Shown here in pieces: positions 18,619 through 29,447 of a stretch of 64,000 nucleotides of DNA. The position numbers and the translations under genes are program-made. The first letter of the stretch is position 1. Every line of letters begins with the position of its first letter. The notes beneath the pieces were generated by a model. That model was not told the DNA's origin. It ran no database searches and was given only the letters and a program-made list of their open reading frames with translations. Source of the DNA: Propioniciclava coleopterorum (GTDB lineage: Bacteria; Actinomycetota; Actinomycetes; Propionibacteriales; Propionibacteriaceae); NCBI RefSeq assembly GCF_011393335.1, contig NZ_CP049865.1:2808722-2872721 (forward strand). Direction: 5' to 3'.

Positions 18619-19764
18619 ATGACCGTCAACCTCGGAATGCCCACCGCGCCCGCGCCCGTCCTGGCGCCGCGCCGGCCCACCCGCCGCATCCAGGTGGGCA
18701 AGGTGGCCGTGGGCGGGGGCGCCCCCATCTCCGTGCAGTCGATGACCACCACCAAGACCACCGACATCAACGGCACGCTGCAGCAGATCGCCGAGCTCAC
18801 CGCGTCCGGCTGCGACATCGTGCGCGTGGCCGTCCCCAGCCAGGACGACGCCGACGTGCTGCACATCATCGCCAAGAAGTCCCAGATCCCGGTGATCGCC
18901 GACATCCACTTCCAGCCCAAGTACGTCTTCGCGGCCATCGACGCCGGCTGCGCGGCCGTCCGGGTCAACCCCGGCAACATCCGGCAGTTCGACGACAAGG
19001 TGGGCGAGATCGCCAAGGCCGCCGCGGACGCGGGGGTGTCGCTGCGGATCGGCGTCAACGCCGGCTCGCTGGACAAGCGGCTGCTCGCCAAGCACGGCGG
19101 CCCCACCCCGGACGCCCTGGTGGAGTCGGCGCTCTGGGAGGCCTCGCTGTTCGAGGAGCACGGGTTCCGCGACTTCAAGATCTCGGTCAAGCACAACGAC
19201 CCGATCGTGATGGTGCAGGCCTACCGCAAGCTGTCCGCGGAGTGCGAATACCCGCTGCACCTGGGCGTCACCGAGGCCGGCCCCGCCTTCCAGGGCACCA
19301 TCAAGAGCTCCACCGCGTTCGGCATCCTGCTGGCCGAGGGCATCGGCGACACCATCCGGGTCTCGCTGTCGGCCCCGCCCGTGGAGGAGGTCAAGGTCGG
19401 CAACAAGATCCTTGAAAGCCTGAACCTGCGCCCCCGCAAGCTCGAGATCGTCTCCTGCCCGTCCTGCGGCCGCGCCCAGGTGGACGTCTACACGCTCGCC
19501 GAGCAGGTCACCGAGGGCCTGGAGGGCCTGACCGTGCCCCTGCGCGTCGCCGTGATGGGCTGTGTCGTCAACGGCCCGGGCGAGGCCCGCGAGGCCGACC
19601 TGGGCGTCGCCTCCGGCAACGGCAAGGGCCAGATCTTCGTCAAGGGCGAGGTCATCAAGACCGTGCCGGAGGACGAGATCGTCGCCACGCTCATCGCCGA
19701 GGCCAACCGGATCGCCGCCGAGATGGAGCACACCGGCGAGGCCCCGCAGGTCAGCGTCGGCTGA
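18619..19764 (+). CDS. ispG: 4-hydroxy-3-methylbut-2-en-1-yl diphosphate synthase (GcpE)
   Basis: 381 residues. It reduces MEcPP to HMBPP using a 4Fe-4S cluster in the MEP pathway. The TIM-barrel part starts [21 protein letters not shown], and the cluster-binding part has [11 protein letters not shown] and [20 protein letters not shown] 18619 follows AAGGAGAATC; the frame is open upstream but that region is inside rseP. A strong hairpin follows the stop. Confidence 0.96.
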   Translation: MTVNLGMPTAPAPVLAPRRPTRRIQVGKVAVGGGAPISVQSMTTTKTTDINGTLQQIAELTASGCDIVRVAVPSQDDADVLHIIAKKSQIPVIADIHFQPKYVFAAIDAGCAAVRVNPGNIRQFDDKVGEIAKAAADAGVSLRIGVNAGSLDKRLLAKHGGPTPDALVESALWEASLFEEHGFRDFKISVKHNDPIVMVQAYRKLSAECEYPLHLGVTEAGPAFQGTIKSSTAFGILLAEGIGDTIRVSLSAPPVEEVKVGNKILESLNLRPRKLEIVSCPSCGRAQVDVYTLAEQVTEGLEGLTVPLRVAVMGCVVNGPGEAREADLGVASGNGKGQIFVKGEVIKTVPEDEIVATLIAEANRIAAEMEHTGEAPQVSVG

Positions 19765-19780
19765 CGACCGCACCGATCTC

Positions 19781-19813
19781 GCGAACGCCCGGGGGACCAC
19801 CCCGGGCGTTCGC
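19781..19813 (+). terminator. Terminator hairpin after ispG
   Basis: Stem GCGAACGCCCGGG pairing with CCCGGGCGTTCGC (13 bp, extendable by GG/CC) around a short ACCA-type loop; no T-tract. It closes the dxr-rseP-ispG unit. Confidence 0.75.
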
Positions 19814-19912
19814 GCGTCCGGCGGCGGGAACGCGCGCGACAAGGCCGGGCGCGGCGCGGCGGGAGGCGTGCCGGCGCCAGCGGCGCGGCGGCGACCCCGC
19901 TAACGTGTCCGC

Positions 19913-20737
19913 ATGCATGCGCGGGTGCTCGACGAGGGGGATCGCGCCCTCGTGGCGGAACTGCTCGCGCGCGACCCCGTGGGCAACTGCTTCGTGGCGT
20001 CCCGGGTGGACGCGGGCATCCTCAGCCTGGGCCCCGGCGAACTCTGGGGCTACCCGGCCCACGCCCCGCGCGCCCTGCTGCACGTCGGCGCGAACATCGT
20101 CGCGGTCAACCCCGACGACGAGGCGCTGGATGCCTTCACCGAGGACCTGGGGCGCTGGCGCCGGTTCGTGGCCATCGTCGGGCCCACCCCCGTCGCGCTG
20201 GGGCTATGGCGCCGCCTCACGCGCCGCTACGGCCGCCCGTACGCCGAGCCCCGGCTGGTCCGCGAGCGCCAGTTCCTCATGGCCCGCAGCGCCCCCAGCC
20301 CCGCCGCGCCCGACCCGCGGGTGAGGCGTGCGCGGGCGTCCGACTACGACAGCTACCTCGCCGGCGCCGTCGCCATGTACCGCGAGGAACTCGACGAGGA
20401 CCCGCTGGCCACGAACTTCGCCGGGTACCGCCGCTACGTCCGCTCGCTGATCGACGCCCGGCGAGCCTTCGCGATCACCGACGACGGCGAGGTCGTGTTC
20501 AAGGCCGACCTCGGCGCGGTGTCGCCCGCGGTCGCCCAGGTGCAGGGCGTCTGGGTGGCGCCGCGGCTGCGCGGCCAGGGGCTGTCCGTGCCGGCGATGG
20601 CGGCGGTGACGAACGCGATCGTCGAGGACGGCCGGATCGCGTCGCTGTACGTCAACGACTTCAACACCCCCGCGGTCTCCTGCTACCGCAGCTGCGGCTA
20701 CGCGATCGTGGACGAACTGGCGTCCGTGCTCTACTGA
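19913..20737 (+). CDS. GNAT acetyltransferase with DUF4081 domain
   Basis: 274 residues. The N-terminal half (to about residue 125) resembles the DUF4081 domain, and the C-terminal half is a GNAT fold with the acetyl-CoA motif QVQGVWVAPRLRGQGLSVPAM near residue 206 and SLYVNDFNTPAVSCYRSCGY near 244. A gene of this type next to ispG is widespread in actinobacteria (Rv2867c beside gcpE in M. tuberculosis). The substrate is unknown. TAACGT ends six bases before ATG 19913, suggesting its own leaderless promoter after the ispG terminator. Confidence 0.85.
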   Translation: MHARVLDEGDRALVAELLARDPVGNCFVASRVDAGILSLGPGELWGYPAHAPRALLHVGANIVAVNPDDEALDAFTEDLGRWRRFVAIVGPTPVALGLWRRLTRRYGRPYAEPRLVRERQFLMARSAPSPAAPDPRVRRARASDYDSYLAGAVAMYREELDEDPLATNFAGYRRYVRSLIDARRAFAITDDGEVVFKADLGAVSPAVAQVQGVWVAPRLRGQGLSVPAMAAVTNAIVEDGRIASLYVNDFNTPAVSCYRSCGYAIVDELASVLY

Positions 20738-20814
20738 GCCGGCCGGTGCCGCCTCGGGGCCGGTCCGTGGCAACCGCGGCGGGGCGGGGGAGACCCGCCG
20801 CTAGATTGAATCGT

Positions 20815-22281
20815 ATGAACGTGACAGCGTCCGATGACGTCGAGGTCGTGACCAGCGAGGGCGGGGCCGTCCCCGCCGGCCACAAGGTCGCCGTCCGGCC
20901 CGTGCGCGCCGGGTCGCCGGTCCGCAAGTTCGGCCACGTGATCGGGTACGCGACCGCCGACATCGCGGTGGGCGAGCACGTGCACTCCCACAACCTCGCC
21001 TTCGGCGACCACACCGGCGAGCCCGCCGCGGCCGACGCGGCCCCCGCCTGGACCGACGGCCTGCCCACCGGGGTGCCGACCACGTTCCGCGGCATCCGGC
21101 GCCCCGACGGCCGCGTGGCGACCCGCAACGTCATCGCGGTGGCGTCCACCGTGAACTGCTCGGCGACGGTCTGCCAGCGCATCGCCTCGACCATCGAGCG
21201 CGCGGGCCTGCTGGACGCCTGGGACGGCGTGGACGCCGTGGTCCCCATCACCCACACCACCGGGTGCGGCCTCGCCGTCGAGGGCCCCGACATGGACCAG
21301 CTGCGCCGCACCCTCGCCGGCTACGCCGGTCACGTCAACGTGGCCGGCCTGGTCGTGGTGGCGCTGGGCTGCGAGATGAACCAGATCTCCGCGTTCCTGG
21401 ACGCCGCCGACCTGCCCGCGCACCTGCCGGTGGAACGCCTCGCCATCCAGGAGGTGGGCGGCACCCGCGCGACCGTCGAGGCCGGGGTCGCCGCCGTCGA
21501 GCGGCTCGCCGCGGCGATCGGGCCCGTCGAGCGCGAGGACATCGGCGTCGACGAGTTGGTCCTGGGGCTGAACTGCGGTGGCTCGGACGGCTGGTCGTCC
21601 CTGACCGCGAACCCGGCGCTGGGCGTGGCCTCCGACCTGCTGGTCGCGCACGGGGGCACCTCGGTGCTCGCGGAGACGCCCGAGATCTACGGCGCCGAGG
21701 ACCTGCTGCTCGGCCGCGCCGAGCCGGCGACCGCCGACCGGCTGCGCGCCATCATCGCGCGCTGGGAGCGCGAGATCGCCGCGGCCGGCGAGACGCTCGA
21801 CAACAACCCCAGCCCGGGCAACAAGGCCGGCGGGATCACCACCATCCTGGAGAAGTCCCTGGGGGCGGTGTCCAAGGCGGGGCACGCCCCGCTGGCGGCG
21901 GTCTACGAGTACGCGCAGCGCATCGACACCCCGGGGCTGGGGTTCATGGACACCCCCGGCTACGACCCGGTCTCGGTGACGGGGCTGATCGCGGGCGGCG
22001 CCAACGTCGTCGTCTTCACCACCGGACGCGGCTCCGCGCTCGGGAGCCAGCTCGTGCCCGTCATCAAGGTCGCCACCAACACGCCGCTGTTCGAGCGGAT
22101 GCGCGACGACATGGACCTCAACGCGGGCGACGTCGTCGACGCCGGCGTCCCGCTGGCGGACAAGGGGCGCGAGCTCTACGAGCTCATCGTCGCCACGGCG
22201 TCCGGGCGGCGCACCGCCAGTGAGGAACTGGGCTACGGCTCCCAGGAGTTCATCCCGTGGATGAAGGGGCCCACCTACTGA
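20815..22281 (+). CDS. UxaA-family altronate (sugar-acid) dehydratase
   Basis: 488 residues. N-terminal SAF-type domain (to ~85) fused to the catalytic UxaA part. Family markers are THTTGCGLAVEGPD near residue 145, NCGGSDGWSSLTANPALG near 255 and DNNPSPGNKAGGITTILEKS near 330, the last diagnostic for altronate/galactarate dehydratases. It would dehydrate a hexonate such as altronate to a 2-keto-3-deoxy acid with Fe2+. No uxuB, kdgK or eda neighbours are visible, so substrate choice is open. TAGATT seven bases before ATG 20815 suggests a leaderless start; the open frame upstream is inside the GNAT gene. Confidence 0.82.
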   Translation: MNVTASDDVEVVTSEGGAVPAGHKVAVRPVRAGSPVRKFGHVIGYATADIAVGEHVHSHNLAFGDHTGEPAAADAAPAWTDGLPTGVPTTFRGIRRPDGRVATRNVIAVASTVNCSATVCQRIASTIERAGLLDAWDGVDAVVPITHTTGCGLAVEGPDMDQLRRTLAGYAGHVNVAGLVVVALGCEMNQISAFLDAADLPAHLPVERLAIQEVGGTRATVEAGVAAVERLAAAIGPVEREDIGVDELVLGLNCGGSDGWSSLTANPALGVASDLLVAHGGTSVLAETPEIYGAEDLLLGRAEPATADRLRAIIARWEREIAAAGETLDNNPSPGNKAGGITTILEKSLGAVSKAGHAPLAAVYEYAQRIDTPGLGFMDTPGYDPVSVTGLIAGGANVVVFTTGRGSALGSQLVPVIKVATNTPLFERMRDDMDLNAGDVVDAGVPLADKGRELYELIVATASGRRTASEELGYGSQEFIPWMKGPTY

Positions 22282-22357
22282 CCGGACTGGCCGCAACCAC
22301 CCAGCATCCCGCGGCAACCCGGTGACGCCCGCCGCCGCGCGGCGGCAGGATCGACCC

Positions 22358-25300
22358 ATGCATGAGTTCCAGGCGCTGTCGTCGGGTCGGATCGAGCGGG
22401 TGCTGGAGGAGCGGCTCCGCCCGGCGATCCACTCACACCGCACCCCGCTGCGGCTGTCGGCGCACGTGGTCGGCGGCGAGCCGATCAGCGTCGCCGACGG
22501 GCTGGCGGCCGACTACCGCCCCTTCGCGGTGGGGAGCGCTGGGGGCGCGCGTGGGACACCGTCTGGTTCCGGATCGAGGGCGAGATCCCGCCGGAGCTGG
22601 CCGGTCGGCGGCTCGAGATCGTCGCCGACCTCGGGTTCGACCCGCGGCGTCCGGGCTTCCAGTGCGAGGGGCTCGTCCACCGCCCCGACGGCACCCCGGT
22701 CCGGTCGCTGAACCCGCGCGCGGACTGGATCCCCGTCGACGGGGCGGCCGGCGACCGCCTCGAGTTCTATGTCGAGGCGGCCGCGAACCCCCACCTGCCC
22801 TCGTTCGCGCCGACCGAGCAGGGCGACGTCCTGACCGCGAGCGACGAGGAGCTCTACCGCGTGCGCGCGGTGGACCTGTGCGTCTTCGAGGCCGAGGTGT
22901 TCGAGCTCGTGCACGACGTCGAGGTGCTCGCCCAGCTCGCCCAGCAGCTGCCGCCGGACTCGGCCCGCCGCGCCACGATCCTGCGGGCCCTCGACCGCGC
23001 CCTGGACCAGGTGGACCTCGCCGACGTCGCCGGCACGGCGGCCGCCGCCCGCGCGGTGCTGGCGCCCGCGCTGGCGAGCCAGGCCGAGGCCAGCGCGCAC
23101 CGGCTGAGCGCCGTGGGGCACGCGCACATCGACTCCGCCTGGCTGTGGCCGCTGCGGGAGACGGTGCGGAAGGTGGCCCGCACGGCGGCGTCCATGACGA
23201 CGCTGCTGGAGGAGGACGACGCGTTCGTCTACGCCATGTCCAGCGCGCATCAGTACGCCTGGCTCAAGCAGCACCGCCCGGAGGTGTTCGCCCGCGTGCG
23301 GGACGCCGTCGCCGCCGGACGCTTCGTCCCGATCGGCGGCATGTGGGTCGAGCCCGACGCCGTCCTGCCCTCGGGGGAGAGCTTCATCCGGCAGATCAGC
23401 CACGGCCAGCGGTTCTTCCGCGAGGAGTTCGGCCTGGAGAGCACCGGCGCCTGGCTGCCCGACAGCTTCGGCTACAGCGGCGCGCTGCCCCAGCTGCTGG
23501 TGGGCTCGGGCCTGCGGTGGTTCCTCACCCAGAAGATCTCCTGGAACCAGGTCAACCGGTTCCCGCACCACACCTTCTGGTGGGAGGGCATCGACGGGAC
23601 GCGGATCTACACCCACTTCCCGCCGCTGGACACCTACAACGCCGAGCTCAGCGGCGAGGAGGTCGCCCGCGCCGCCCGCCAGTTCCAGGAGAAGTCGGTG
23701 GCCCGCTCCTCGCTGGCGCCCACCGGCTGGGGCGACGGCGGCGGGGGCACCACCCGCGAGATGCTCGCCCGCGCCCGCCGGCTCGCCGACCTGGAGGGTT
23801 CCCCGCAGGTCGTGCTGGAGTCCGCGGACGCGTTCTTCGACCGCGCGATGGCCGAGCTGCCCGACCCCGAGGTGTGGCGCGGCGAGCTGTACCTCGAACT
23901 GCACCGCGCCACCTTCACGACCCAGCACCGCACCAAGCAGGGCAACCGGCGCAACCAGGCGCAGCTCGCCGAGGCCGAGCTGTGGTCCGCCACCGCCGCC
24001 GTGCGGACCGGTCACCCCTACCCGTACGACGCCCTCGACGAGCTGTGGCGCGAGGTGCTGCTGCTCCAGTTCCACGACATCCTGCCGGGCACCTCGATCG
24101 CCTGGGTGCACCGCGAGGCCGAGGAGCGGCACGCCGCCATCAGCGCGCGCCTGGCCGACCTGATCGCCGACGCGTTGGACGCCCTCGGCGTCACGGCGGC
24201 CGCCGGGGGGCCGCTCGTCATCAACGCCGCCCCCGTCGCCCAGCACGGGGCGCCGGCGCTCGCCGTGACGGCCGGGGATCTGCCCGAGCCGCCCCCGGTC
24301 GCGGCGGCGGCGCCCGGCGGGCACGTGCTGGAGAGCGGGCACGTCCGCGTGGGCATCGACGCCGACGGCTTCGTGGTCTCCCTGCTCGACAAGGCGTCCG
24401 GACGCGACGCCGTGCCGGCGGGCGGACGCGGCAACCTGCTGCAGCTCCACCAGGACTTCCCCAACAAGTGGGACGCCTGGGACGTCGACGCCCACTACCT
24501 CGGCATGGTCCAGGACCTCGACGGCCCCGCCGAGGTGCGCGCCGACGGGGACGGCGTCGTCGTGGCCCGGACGTTCGGCGCCTCCCGGGTCGAGCAGCGG
24601 CTGTCGCTGGCCCGCGACGGCCGGACGCTGCTGATCGACCACGCGATCGACTGGCACGAGGACGAGAAGTTCCTCAAGCTGGCGTTCGACGTCGACGTCT
24701 TCACCGACGAGGTGGTGGCCGAGACCCAGTTCGGCCACCAGCGCCGCGCCCACCACACGAACACGTCCTGGGAGGCCGCCCGCTTCGAGACGCACGCCCA
24801 GCGCTGGTTCCTGGTGCGCGAGCCCGGCTTCGGGGTGGCGTTCCTCAACGAGTCCAGCCACGGCTTCGACGTCCGCCGCACCCGGCACGCCGACTCACCG
24901 GGGCAGATCGCGCGGTTCTCGCTGCTGCGCGCGCCGCGCTACCCCGACCCCACCGCCGACCGGGGACGGCACACCCTGCGCGTCGGGGTGCTGGTGGGCG
25001 CCGACGTGGCCGCAGCGACCGCGGCCGGCCTCGCGATGGAGCACCCCGTCCGCCGCGCGTCCGGCTCCCCGGTGCCGCCGCTCGTGGCGGTCCGCGGCGA
25101 CGGGGTCCTCATCAGCGCGGTGAAGCTGGCCGACGACCGCTCGGGCGACCTCATCGTGCGCGCGTACGAGTCCCGCGGCGGGCGCGCCACGGCCCGCTTC
25201 GCGCTGGACGCGCCGAGGGAGCACCTGCTCGCGGACACCAACCTGATCGAGGTGGACGCCCCGGGCGGGCCGCGCCTGCTGGTCGGCGGCGCCTTCGAGG

Positions 25301-25359
25301 CCGCGTTCCGGCCGTTCCAGGTCCGGACGTTCCGGCTGAGCCGGCGCGCCCGCTCCTGA
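22358..25359 (+). CDS. Alpha-mannosidase, GH38 family (split by a homopolymer frameshift)
   Basis: Repaired length about 1000 residues, normal for bacterial GH38. The first frame (from ATG 22358, MHEFQALSSGRIERVLEERL) reads into YRPFAVG and then loses similarity; the family-typical continuation ERWGRAWDTVWFRIEGEIP is in the next frame. One extra G in the G4 run at 22531-22534 gives FAVGERW and a single frame to 25359. Catalytic features are GHAHIDSAWLWP (Zn His and Asp) near residue 250, WLPDSFGYSG (nucleophile Asp) near 367 and the HD(I)LPG block. It removes alpha-mannosyl residues from glycans; no signal peptide is seen, so it is cytoplasmic. If the shift is real, the gene is broken. Confidence 0.85.
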
Positions 25360-25365
25360 GGGGGG

Positions 25366-26670
25366 TCAGGAGCCCCGCGGGAAGTACACGGTGGTGAGGC
25401 CGCTCGCCGAGGACGAAACGAGTAGCCCGCCCATCATGTCGACGGTGATCCCGGTGTCGCCGGTGGGGTCGAGCTTGACGTCCAGCGACCCGACCTGGGT
25501 GCCGCGGCTGGTCCGCAGCAGCAGCGTCGTGCCGGTCCGGATCGGGCGGTAGGCCACCACGGCCCCGTCGGAGGAGACGGCCTCCATGACCGTCTGGAGG
25601 CCGGCGTCGGGCAGTGTGACGCCCGTCTGGGCGAACGTGCTGGTCCCCAGCCCGAACTGGTCGAACTCCTCCACCAGGACGGCGCGCCCGTCCCGGTCCA
25701 CCGCGGTGACGCCGGAGGCGAAGTCGGCCAGCCGGAACGAGGTGCGCGTGTTCGGCGCGGGCAGCCCCGGCACGGCCGCGACGTCCACGCCCACCGGGGA
25801 GCCGGACAGGTCGTGGGCGACGAAGGCGGTGGCCCCGTGCCCCATCACGTAGCCGTCGTGGGCCCAGGTCACCTCGGTGGACCTGAACGGCTGGACGCGG
25901 AAGCTCCCGTCGCCGGTGTTCAGCGCCCAGGCCAGCGACGCGGACGCCGTCCCGCCGCAGCCGAGCGTCTCGTCCAGCAGCCGGCAGGTCGCCACCGTGC
26001 CGCCCGGAGGCACCGGCGCCGACCACGCCGTCGAGCCGTCCGGGTTCATCGCCATGATCGAGCTCTCCTCGGCGTGCACGAACAGGTAGGTGCGCCGGCC
26101 GTCCTCCCCGATGGCGGTCAGCCCGCCCAGGTCGTCGGGCACGTCGCCCTCGGTCAGCACCTCCCCGTCGGAGGCACGGACGCGCAGGGCGGCCACGGCG
26201 TAGCCGCCCTGCGGCTTCTCGGTGGCGCGTGCGACGACGGCGACGGTGCCGATCACCGCCCCGGGTTCGCAGGAGCCGGGCGCCGTGGACCACAGCTTCT
26301 CCCCGGTCGTCAGGTCGAGCGCCCGCACCTCCAGTTGCTGCTGCGCGTTCCGGGCCTGGAGCAGCAGGATCGCGCCGTCCGGGGTGACGCCGCACGGCGT
26401 GCCCTCGGCGTCGAACGTGCGGCCCAGGCCGTCGGCGTAGCCGGGCGCCAGCCAGGCCCCCGCGTCCGCGCCGAGCGGGGTGAGCAGCGGGCGGGCACCC
26501 GCCGGCGCGCCGCCCGGCGACGACGCCGTGGCGCCGGGCGACGGTGCAGGGGAGCTCGGGGCGGGCGTGGGTGCGCCGCCGGGGAACAGGCCGAGCACGC
26601 TGCACCCGGCCAGGGTGGACAGGGCGAGGCCGATGCCGAGGGCGGCGATGAGCCGGGGGGTGGCTGCCAT
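25366..26670 (-). CDS. Lipoprotein with PQQ/beta-propeller-like repeats
   Basis: 434 residues. The signal peptide ends in a lipobox ([10 protein letters not shown], Cys near residue 23), followed by a Pro/Ser/Ala-rich linker. The rest shows recurrent short strands of the type [25 protein letters not shown] and [14 protein letters not shown], as in PQQ-like propellers. A ligand- or scaffold-binding role at the outer face of the membrane is inferred; no specific function is recognised. ATG 26670 is preceded by GGAAGGGGACCCCC. The gene is convergent with the mannosidase (7 bases) and divergent from proS. Confidence 0.8.
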   Translation of the reverse strand: MAATPRLIAALGIGLALSTLAGCSVLGLFPGGAPTPAPSSPAPSPGATASSPGGAPAGARPLLTPLGADAGAWLAPGYADGLGRTFDAEGTPCGVTPDGAILLLQARNAQQQLEVRALDLTTGEKLWSTAPGSCEPGAVIGTVAVVARATEKPQGGYAVAALRVRASDGEVLTEGDVPDDLGGLTAIGEDGRRTYLFVHAEESSIMAMNPDGSTAWSAPVPPGGTVATCRLLDETLGCGGTASASLAWALNTGDGSFRVQPFRSTEVTWAHDGYVMGHGATAFVAHDLSGSPVGVDVAAVPGLPAPNTRTSFRLADFASGVTAVDRDGRAVLVEEFDQFGLGTSTFAQTGVTLPDAGLQTVMEAVSSDGAVVAYRPIRTGTTLLLRTSRGTQVGSLDVKLDPTGDTGITVDMMGGLLVSSSASGLTTVYFPRGS

Positions 26671-26851
26671 GGGGGTCCCCTTCCACCGGGATCCGGTGTC
26701 GAGTACGGCGGATGGCGCAATACAAGCAGCCGGGGCGGCCGGTGCGCCCGGACGCCCGTCCCGCAAGACGCGCCCGCGGGCACGTCAGCCCCGCTGTCGC
26801 CACCCCCTCCACGATCCTGCGGACCGCCGCGGGACGGTAGGGTGGCTGATC

Positions 26852-28611
26852 GTGATCACGCGCATGTCCCAGCTGTTCTTCCGCACCCTCCGCGAGGACC
26901 CCGCCGACGCCGAGCTGCCCAGCCACCGCTGGCTCGTGCGCGCCGGGTACATCCGCCGCGTGGCGCCCGGGATCTACAGCTGGCTGCCGCTGGGGTTGCG
27001 CGTGCTGCACAAGGTGGAGGCCATCGTCCGGGAGGAGATGGCCGCCTTCGGCGCGCAGGAGGTCCACTTCCCGGCGCTGCTGCCCCGGGAGCCCTACGAG
27101 GCGACGAACCGGTGGACCGAGTACGGCCCCAACCTGTTCCGGCTGCAGGACCGCAAGGGCTCGGACTACCTGCTCGGGCCGACGCACGAGGAGATGTTCA
27201 CCCTGATGGTGAAGGACCTGTACTCCTCGTACAAGGACCTGCCGCTGTCGATCTTCCAGATCCAGACCAAGTACCGCGACGAGGCCCGCCCGCGCGCCGG
27301 CCTGCTGCGGGGCCGCGAATTCGTGATGAAGGACTCCTACTCCTTCAACATCGACGACGCCGGCCTGGAGGAGTCCTACGCGCAGCACCGCGACGCCTAC
27401 ATCCGGATCTTCGACCGGCTGGGCCTGGACTACGTCATCGTCAAGGCCACCTCGGGCGCCATGGGCGGCTCGGCGTCGGAGGAGTTCCTCGGCATCGCCG
27501 CCAACGGCGAGGACACCTTCGTCCGCAGCCCCGGCGGCTACGCGGCGAACGTCGAGGCGGTCGTCCGGCCGACGGCCCCGCGCAGGACGCGTCCGGCGTC
27601 CCCGCGGCGCACGCCGAGGACACTCCCGACAGCCCGACCATCGAGACGCTGGTGGCGCTCTCGAACGACCGCTTCCCCCGCGCCGACCGGCCGTGGACCG
27701 CGGGCGACACGCTCAAGAACGTGCTGTTCATGCTGGTGCAGCCCGACGGCACCCGGACGCCGCTGGCGATCGGCCTGCCCGGCGACCGCGAGGTGGACGG
27801 CAAGCGCCTGGAGGCGGCGGTCGAGCCCGCGGAGGTCGAGGCCTTCTCCGAGGCCGACTTCGAGCGGTACCCCCAGCTCGTCAAGGGTTACATCGGCCCC
27901 GGCGCACTCGGCGCGGGCGCGGACGGGAAGGGCGTGCGTTACCTGACCGACCCGGCCGTGTCGGAGGGCACCCGCTGGATCACGGGCGCCGACGAGCCGG
28001 GCCGGCACGTCTACGACCTGGTGATGGGCCGCGACTTCTCCTCCGACGGCGTCCTGGACGTCGCCGAACTGCGCGACGGCGACCCCGCGCCGGACGGCTC
28101 GGGCCCCCTGACGCTGGCGCGCGGCATCGAGCTGGGCCACATCTTCCAGCTGGGGCGCAAGTACGCCGACGCGCTGGGCCTGAAGGTGCTCGACCCGAAC
28201 GGCAAGCTCGTCACGGTCACGATGGGCTCCTACGGCATCGGGGTCTCCCGCGCCGTCGCCGCGATCGCGGAGGAGACCAGCGACGAGCTGGGGCTGGCCT
28301 GGCCGCGCGCCGTCGCGCCGTTCGACGTCCACCTCGTCGCCACCGGCAAGGACGAGGCGCCGCTGGCGTTCGCCGCCGAGTTGGCGCAGACCCTGTCGGA
28401 CGCCGGCCTCGAGGTGCTCCTGGACGACCGCAAGGCCAGCCCGGGCGTGAAGTTCGCCGACGCCGAGATCATGGGCATGCCGACCTCGGTCGTCGTGGGC
28501 CGCGGCCTCGCCGACGGCGTCGTCGAGGTGCGCGACCGTCGCACCGGCGAGAAGACCGAGGTGCCCGCCGACGAGGTGGGGGACCGGCTGCTCGCGATCC
28601 TGGCGGAGTGA
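26852..28611 (+). CDS. proS: Prolyl-tRNA synthetase (split by a homopolymer frameshift)
   Basis: Repaired length 586 residues, matching bacterial-type ProRS with the insertion/editing domain. Class II motifs are present: motif 1 in the N-terminal third ([17 protein letters not shown]), motif 2 ([25 protein letters not shown]) and motif 3 ([17 protein letters not shown]), plus the anticodon-binding domain. The frame breaks after [12 protein letters not shown]; adding one C to the C4 run at 27576-27579 gives [20 protein letters not shown] and one frame to 28611. ProRS is essential, so the break is almost surely a sequence error. GTG 26852 gives MITRMSQLF, with TAGGGT eight bases upstream (leaderless). 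Confidence 0.92.
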
Positions 28612-29401
28612 CCGGGCTGGAGCTGCCGCTGGCGACGCTGGCGCTGCTCGTCGCCGCCTCCTTCTTCGCCGGCTGGGTCGACTCGGTCGTGGGCGGCGGC
28701 GGGCTGATCCAACTGCCGTCGCTGCTGATCGGGCTGCCCGCCGACACCCCGGTCCCGACGATCGCGGGCACCAACAAGCTGCCCAGTTCGCTGGGCACCG
28801 CCGCCGCGGCCCTCACCTACCTGCGGCGCGTCCCCATCACGTACCTCCACCTCGTGCCGCTCATCGCGGGCGCGGCCTCCGGATCCGCGCTGGGGGCGCA
28901 GCTCACCCACCTGCTGGACCGGCGCGCGTTCAACCCGCTCGTGCTGGCCGCGATCGTGGGGGTGGGCTGGTACACGTGGCGCCGGCCCCAACTCGGCATG
29001 GCCGCCGAGGACGCGCACGCCGGCTGGGCGGCCGGGCTGCGGCTGCTGGGGATCGGCCTGCTCGTCGGCGCGTGGGACGGCTTCATCGGGCCGGGCACCG
29101 GGTCGTTCTTCCTCATCCTGCTCGTCGCGGTCATGGGGCTGGAGTTCCTGCAGGCGACCGCGCTGGCCAAGGTCGCCAACCTGACCACCAACGTGGCGGC
29201 GCTGTTCGTGTTCGGGTTCTCGGGCAACATCCTGTGGGGGTTGGGGCTCGCGATGGGTGCGGCGAACGTGTGCGGGGGCTGCTCGGCGCGCGCACCGCGC
29301 TCAAGCACGGCAACGGCTTCGTGCGCCGGGTCTTCCTGGTGGTGATCGTCGTCCTGGGCGCCAAGGTCGCCTACGACACGGTGCTGGGCTTCCTCGGCTG
29401 A
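28608..29401 (+). CDS. TSUP/TauE-SafE family membrane permease (split by a homopolymer frameshift)
   Basis: Repaired length 264 residues with seven to eight hydrophobic segments. The TSUP family moves small organic anions such as sulfite, sulfonates or taurine derivatives. Typical motifs are [18 protein letters not shown] near residue 20, [10 protein letters not shown] near 47 and the repeated half [15 protein letters not shown] near 155. The frame breaks at AANVCGG; one more G in the G5 run at 29274-29278 restores [19 protein letters not shown] to the stop at 29401. The GTG start overlaps the proS stop, so the two are coupled. Confidence 0.82.
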
Positions 29402-29447
29402 CCTCCGGCGCGTGTGCGGCCTCCGGTCCTCCCGCCGGGGACCGCGG

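Noticed and set aside
22358-22711. Separate short ORF before the mannosidase gene
   Set aside because: Its first ~58 residues are the normal GH38 N-terminus and the rest is nonsense after the G4 run; it is part of the frameshifted gene.
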